Source: Bacillota bacterium (GTDB lineage Bacteria; Bacillota; Clostridia; Tissierellales; MES13). From it: DNA of 34,943 nucleotides. Below the pieces are notes generated by a model that saw only the letters and a program-made list of their open reading frames with translations, did not search any database and had not been told where the DNA came from. The position numbers and the translations under genes are program-made. The stretch covers positions 1-34,943 of the forward strand of contig VEND01000105.1 of the NCBI GenBank assembly GCA_009711765.1, written 5' to 3'. Numbering within the stretch: the first letter of the stretch is position 1; every line of letters starts with the position of its first letter. Below, in pieces: positions 31,636 to 34,943 of the stretch.

Positions 31636-33045
31636 TTGGGTAATATAGTATCAAGCTATTTATGTCCCCATCCACCTATAATAATAAATAAAATAGGTAA
31701 GGGGAGAGAAAAAAAAGTAAAGGATACGTTAGAATCTTTAAATTTAGTAGCAAAGGATATAAAGGAAAAATCACCAACAACAATTATTGTTATAACCCCC
31801 CATGGTCCAGTATTTAGAGATGCTATAGCAATAAATTATCAAAAGACATTATCAGGGGATTTAAGAAAGTTTGGATGTAGTGAAGTTAGTAATATAAAGG
31901 AAAATAATATTAAACTAGTAGATAAAATATTAAAAAAATCAAAAGCAAGGGATATTAATACAGTGAAACTAGATAAAGAAAGTACTAGAATGTATAGAAA
32001 TATAACACTTGATTTAGATCATGGAGTACAAGTACCACTACATTTTATAGATCAAGAATATAATAATTATAAACTTGTACATATTACATATGGTTTATTA
32101 GGATCTGAAGAATTATATAATTTCGGGAGAGCTATTAAAAATGCAGTTAAAGAAACGGATGAAAGGGTAGTTATTATTGCTAGTGGAGACTTATCTCATA
32201 AACTTACAGAGGATGGTCCTTATGGTTATGATCCTTCTGGTCCTAAATTTGATAGGTTACTAACTAATTTCATTAAAAATAAGAAATATGAAGAGATAAT
32301 AAATTTAGATAAAAACCTAGCAAAGAAAGCAGGGGAATGTGGACTTAATTCAATTAATATTATGTTAGGGGCATTAGATGGATATGAAACAGTCCCTACA
32401 GTTTTATCCTATGAAGGCACCTTTGGAGTAGGTTATGCTGTAGCAAAATTTGATATTAAAGGTGAGAATAATAAAAGTCTATTAGAAAAGATAAATTCTG
32501 AAGCAAAGGAAAAAATGAAGCGTTTAAGGGATGATGAAGATAGTTATGTTAAACTTGCAAGGAAAAGTTTAGAGTATTTTATAAAAAAGGGAAAAAGGAT
32601 AAACTTAGATAATGAAATACCAGAAGAAATGATAGAAAAAAAAGCAGGAACCTTTGTATCAATAAAAAAGAATGGAAATCTAAGGGGATGTATAGGTACT
32701 ATACTCCCAACTAAGAAAAATATAGCAAATGAAATAATAGATAATGCCATTAAAGCAGGCACAGAAGATCCAAGGTTTTATTCAATTCAAGAAAATGAAT
32801 TAAAGAATCTTGTTTACTCAGTTGATATATTAGGAAAACCTGAAAAAGTAAATTCAATAGATGATTTAGATATAAATAGATATGGAGTCATTGTAACAAG
32901 TGGTAGAAAAAGAGGTTTATTATTACCTAATCTAGAGGGAGTAAATTCAGTTAAAGAACAGTTAAACATTGTACTTAGAAAAGCAAATATTTCACCTAAT
33001 GAAGATTATACAATAGAAAGATTTGAAGTTATTAGACACAATTAG
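31636..33045 (+). CDS. AmmeMemoRadiSam system fused protein: Memo-like (LigB) domain plus AMMECR1 domain
   Basis: The 469-residue protein starts with TTG behind AAAGGAGG. The N-terminal half is a Memo-like extradiol-dioxygenase fold with His12 (CPHPP), His56 (TPHGPVF), His129 (LDLDHGVQVPL) and His188 (ASGDLSHKL) at the expected metal positions. The C-terminal 170 residues are an AMMECR1 domain with the invariant LRGCIG (349-354) and EDPRF. In many prokaryotes these two proteins and a radical SAM enzyme are encoded together; here two are fused and the third follows. The system appears conserved from bacteria to man, and its chemistry is not settled to my knowledge. The product is cytoplasmic. 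Confidence 0.9.
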   Translation: MGNIVSSYLCPHPPIIINKIGKGREKKVKDTLESLNLVAKDIKEKSPTTIIVITPHGPVFRDAIAINYQKTLSGDLRKFGCSEVSNIKENNIKLVDKILKKSKARDINTVKLDKESTRMYRNITLDLDHGVQVPLHFIDQEYNNYKLVHITYGLLGSEELYNFGRAIKNAVKETDERVVIIASGDLSHKLTEDGPYGYDPSGPKFDRLLTNFIKNKKYEEIINLDKNLAKKAGECGLNSINIMLGALDGYETVPTVLSYEGTFGVGYAVAKFDIKGENNKSLLEKINSEAKEKMKRLRDDEDSYVKLARKSLEYFIKKGKRINLDNEIPEEMIEKKAGTFVSIKKNGNLRGCIGTILPTKKNIANEIIDNAIKAGTEDPRFYSIQENELKNLVYSVDILGKPEKVNSIDDLDINRYGVIVTSGRKRGLLLPNLEGVNSVKEQLNIVLRKANISPNEDYTIERFEVIRHN

Positions 33046-33055
33046 GAGGATAATT

Positions 33056-34036
33056 ATGAAAGAGGCTTTATTTTATGAAAAATTAGATAATAATAAGGTT
33101 AAATGTAAGTTATGTCCCCATAATTGCATAATAAAAGAGGGGAATTTAGGGATATGTAGAGTTAGAGAGAATAATGATGGTACTTTATATACTATTAATT
33201 ATAATAAGTTAACCTCTTATAATATAGATCCCATAGAAAAAAAGCCACTATATCATTATTATCCAGGGAGCAATATATTTTCTATTGGAAGTTTTGGATG
33301 TAATCTTAAATGTAGCTTTTGTCAAAACCATTCTATTGCCCATGAAAAACCAAGAAGTAGAGACGTAACAAGTGAAGAATTAGTCAATCTAGTAAGTCTT
33401 AAAAATGAAACTATAGGTCTTTGTTATACCTATAATGAACCTAGTATATGGTATGAATATGTACTTGATTGTGCTAAGAGAGGTAAAAAAATGGGTTTAA
33501 AAAATGTATTAGTTACAAATGGCTATATTAAAGAAAAACCTTTAGAGATGTTATTAGATTACATTGATGCATTAAATATAGATTTAAAGTCCTTTAGTGA
33601 AAATTATTATAATGATATATGTAGTGGAGATTTAGAATCTGTATTAAATACTATAAATTTGGCAAATAAAAAAGCAATTGTAGAAATTTCAACTCTATTA
33701 ATTGAAGATTTAAATACTAGTAAGGAAGAAATAAAAAGATTAGCTGAATGGATAGCATCTATAGATGAAGATATACCTCTTCATTTAAATAGATACTATC
33801 CAGCCTATAAAATGAAACTTCCTCCTACATCCATAGAAAAAATAAATGAGGCTAGAGATTTAGCAAAAAAATATTTAAATTATGTTTATATAGGAAACGT
33901 TATGGGGGTTGATAATGATACTTATTGTCCTAATTGTAATACTAAAATAGTATCTAGAGATAGTAGTTTTAAAGTTATAAACATAAAGGATAATAAGTGT
34001 GAAAATTGTGGTAAAGAAATTAATATTAAATATTAA
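33056..34036 (+). CDS. amrS: AmmeMemoRadiSam system radical SAM enzyme
   Basis: The ATG at 33056 is preferred because TAGGAGGA precedes it; an upstream in-frame start would overlap the previous gene. The 326-residue protein carries the radical SAM cluster motif CX3CX2C at Cys82, Cys86 and Cys89 (GCNLKCSFCQNHSIAH). The N-terminal CKLCPHNC...GICRVREN stretch is typical of the AmrS/PflA-like group. The C-terminal tail holds two CxxC pairs (CPNC, CENC) and may bind a further metal. Substrate and product are unknown. It lies 10 bases after the fused partner and ends at a terminator, so the two form one operon. Confidence 0.9.
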   Translation: MKEALFYEKLDNNKVKCKLCPHNCIIKEGNLGICRVRENNDGTLYTINYNKLTSYNIDPIEKKPLYHYYPGSNIFSIGSFGCNLKCSFCQNHSIAHEKPRSRDVTSEELVNLVSLKNETIGLCYTYNEPSIWYEYVLDCAKRGKKMGLKNVLVTNGYIKEKPLEMLLDYIDALNIDLKSFSENYYNDICSGDLESVLNTINLANKKAIVEISTLLIEDLNTSKEEIKRLAEWIASIDEDIPLHLNRYYPAYKMKLPPTSIEKINEARDLAKKYLNYVYIGNVMGVDNDTYCPNCNTKIVSRDSSFKVINIKDNKCENCGKEINIKY

Positions 34037-34059
34037 GGCCGGGTAGCGGTCTTTTTTTT
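34035..34059 (+). terminator. Intrinsic terminator after the radical SAM gene
   Basis: AAGGCCG (34035-34041) pairs with CGGTCTT (34047-34053) with one G-T pair around GGTAG and continues into eight T residues. Confidence 0.85.
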
Positions 34060-34139
34060 AGAGTTTATATATACTTTAAAAGGATTATAAGCTTTGTTAT
34101 AGAAATAGTAAATATATGGTTAAAATAGGGGGGAGTATC

Positions 34140-34943
34140 TTGCCAATTAAAGAAATAAGTCAACCTAAATATATATATATAGAAGATAACCTAAGATTAG
34201 TAAATAATAATATAAGAAATAAAAAAATAGCACTACCCTGGTATCAGAACGAAAAAGTATTATATTATTCAGAAGGAATAAAGGGAAAAAAATATGATTT
34301 AAATACTATTAAAAAAATGTATGACTACTTAGATAGCATAGGTGAGTTATACTTTATTGAGATATTTGAAAATAGTTGGAAAACGATAGGGGATGTAACA
34401 TTATCTGAGGAGAATATGCCTATTGTTATAGGAAATGAAAAATATTGGGGAATGGGTATAGGAAAAAAAGTTATAACTGCTTTATTAAAAAGGGCAAAAG
34501 TTATAGGTTTAAATACAATAAATATTCCATCTATCTATACATATAATGAAAGGTCAAAGAGGTTATTTAAATCCCTAGGATTTAAAAAGGTAAGTGGGAA
34601 AAAGGAAAGTTATAGTTTAGATTTATCAAATATAAACTTAAAAATGACTGAAAAAGAAAAAATGTTATCAGGTATGGGTTATAACTCGATGATTGATGAA
34701 TTAATTAATGATAGATTAAGGGCTAAGACATTATGTAAAAGATTTAATGATACTAAACCTAATGAAATAAAGGAAAGAAAATTAATTTTAAGTGAGCTTT
34801 TCTCTAAAGCTAATGGTTGTTTTATTGAACCTAACTTCTTTTGTGATTATGGTTATAATATTGAGATTGGAGAGAATTTCTTTGCTAATCATAATTGTGT
34901 AATTTTAGATGTTAATAAAGTCATAATAGGAAAAAATGTAATG
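34140..34943 (+). CDS. GNAT acetyltransferase fused to maltose-type O-acetyltransferase (partial, cut by the window end)
   Basis: A TTG at 34140 follows GGGGGAG and the frame stays open for 268 codons to the window edge. Residues about 10-155 form a GNAT domain (IGDVTLSEENMPIVIG, YWGMGIGKKVITALLKRAK, SIYTYNERSKRLFKSLGF). From about residue 167 a second enzyme begins: TEKEKMLSGMGYNSMIDELI, NDRLRAKTLCKRFN. This is the N-terminal Mac domain of maltose/galactoside acetyltransferases, followed by the first hexapeptide-repeat coils (NGCFIEPNFFCDYGYNIEIG). Both use acetyl-CoA, so one polypeptide may acetylate two acceptors, perhaps an amine and a sugar hydroxyl. The C-terminal part lies outside the window. 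Confidence 0.8.
   Translation, partial: MPIKEISQPKYIYIEDNLRLVNNNIRNKKIALPWYQNEKVLYYSEGIKGKKYDLNTIKKMYDYLDSIGELYFIEIFENSWKTIGDVTLSEENMPIVIGNEKYWGMGIGKKVITALLKRAKVIGLNTINIPSIYTYNERSKRLFKSLGFKKVSGKKESYSLDLSNINLKMTEKEKMLSGMGYNSMIDELINDRLRAKTLCKRFNDTKPNEIKERKLILSELFSKANGCFIEPNFFCDYGYNIEIGENFFANHNCVILDVNKVIIGKNVM

Noticed and set aside
1-34943. tRNA, rRNA, CRISPR array or intact insertion sequence
   Set aside because: No regularly spaced repeats, no GC-rich rRNA-like blocks, no TTCGA-type tRNA arms with matching acceptor stems and no transposase-like protein were seen.

Overview
The window looks like chromosomal DNA from a low-GC, Gram-positive anaerobe of the class Clostridia in the broad sense (a Tissierellia- or Clostridium-like organism). 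The base composition is very AT-rich. Genes have strong GGAGG-type ribosome binding sites with ATG, GTG and TTG starts, and intrinsic terminators with T-runs are frequent. The gene families present (a CplR/VmlR-like ABC-F protein, YtrA-type GntR, DUF421, the CD3072/CD3073 pair, AmmeMemoRadiSam) fit this group. No rRNA, tRNA, CRISPR array or intact transposase was seen, and genus cannot be fixed by eye.

Layout. 1-2.8 kb: a long inverted repeat at the left edge, a beta-lactamase-fold serine hydrolase broken by a small deletion, a zinc-ribbon methyltransferase and a gamma-glutamylcyclotransferase-like gene. 2.8-4.9 kb: an ABC-F ribosome-protection-type ATPase behind an elaborate attenuation leader, with a one-base frameshift before its second signature motif. 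4.9-8.1 kb: a nitronate monooxygenase on the minus strand, then a YtrA-type GntR / ABC ATPase / permease operon. 8.1-14.2 kb: a promoter carrying a repeated 15-bp element, four tandem micro-ORFs (21-30 aa, three sharing a motif), two near-duplicate M29 aminopeptidases flanking a methyltransferase, then an MFS exporter and a large ArsR-type regulator. 14.2-19.8 kb: a YdjM-like membrane protein with a LexA-like box, a DUF421 protein, and a heterodimeric multidrug ABC exporter (BmrCD/LmrCD type) preceded by a leader peptide and a textbook 1:2/3:4 versus 2:3 attenuator. 19.9-26.1 kb: a secreted phosphodiester-glycosidase/stalk/TPR protein, a zinc-ribbon membrane protein, a YjiH gene wrecked by an internal deletion, a membrane M28 peptidase, a nitroreductase and an OsmC protein. 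26.1-30.4 kb: a DUF3810 membrane protein, a GNAT enzyme, a secreted membrane-anchored protein of unknown function, a lipoprotein, a YkvA-like protein, and a decayed fragment resembling the tail of the unknown protein. 30.4-34.9 kb: an ECF S component with a TudS-like desulfidase, a fused Memo/AMMECR1 protein with its radical SAM partner, and a GNAT/maltose-acetyltransferase fusion cut by the window end.

Two themes stand out. First, there are two independent ribosome-sensing leaders (in front of ABC-F and in front of the BmrCD-like exporter). Both keep an extra mini-ORF between the terminator and the structural gene, which suggests translation-targeting antibiotics as the signal. Second, the micro-ORF array with paired aminopeptidases, methyltransferase, exporter and regulator is the best candidate here for an undescribed peptide-based system; this is an inference from gene order and peptide similarity only. 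Three genes are broken (serine hydrolase, ABC-F, YjiH) and one survives only as a fragment, so gene decay is part of the picture. Two of these cannot be single-base sequencing errors.
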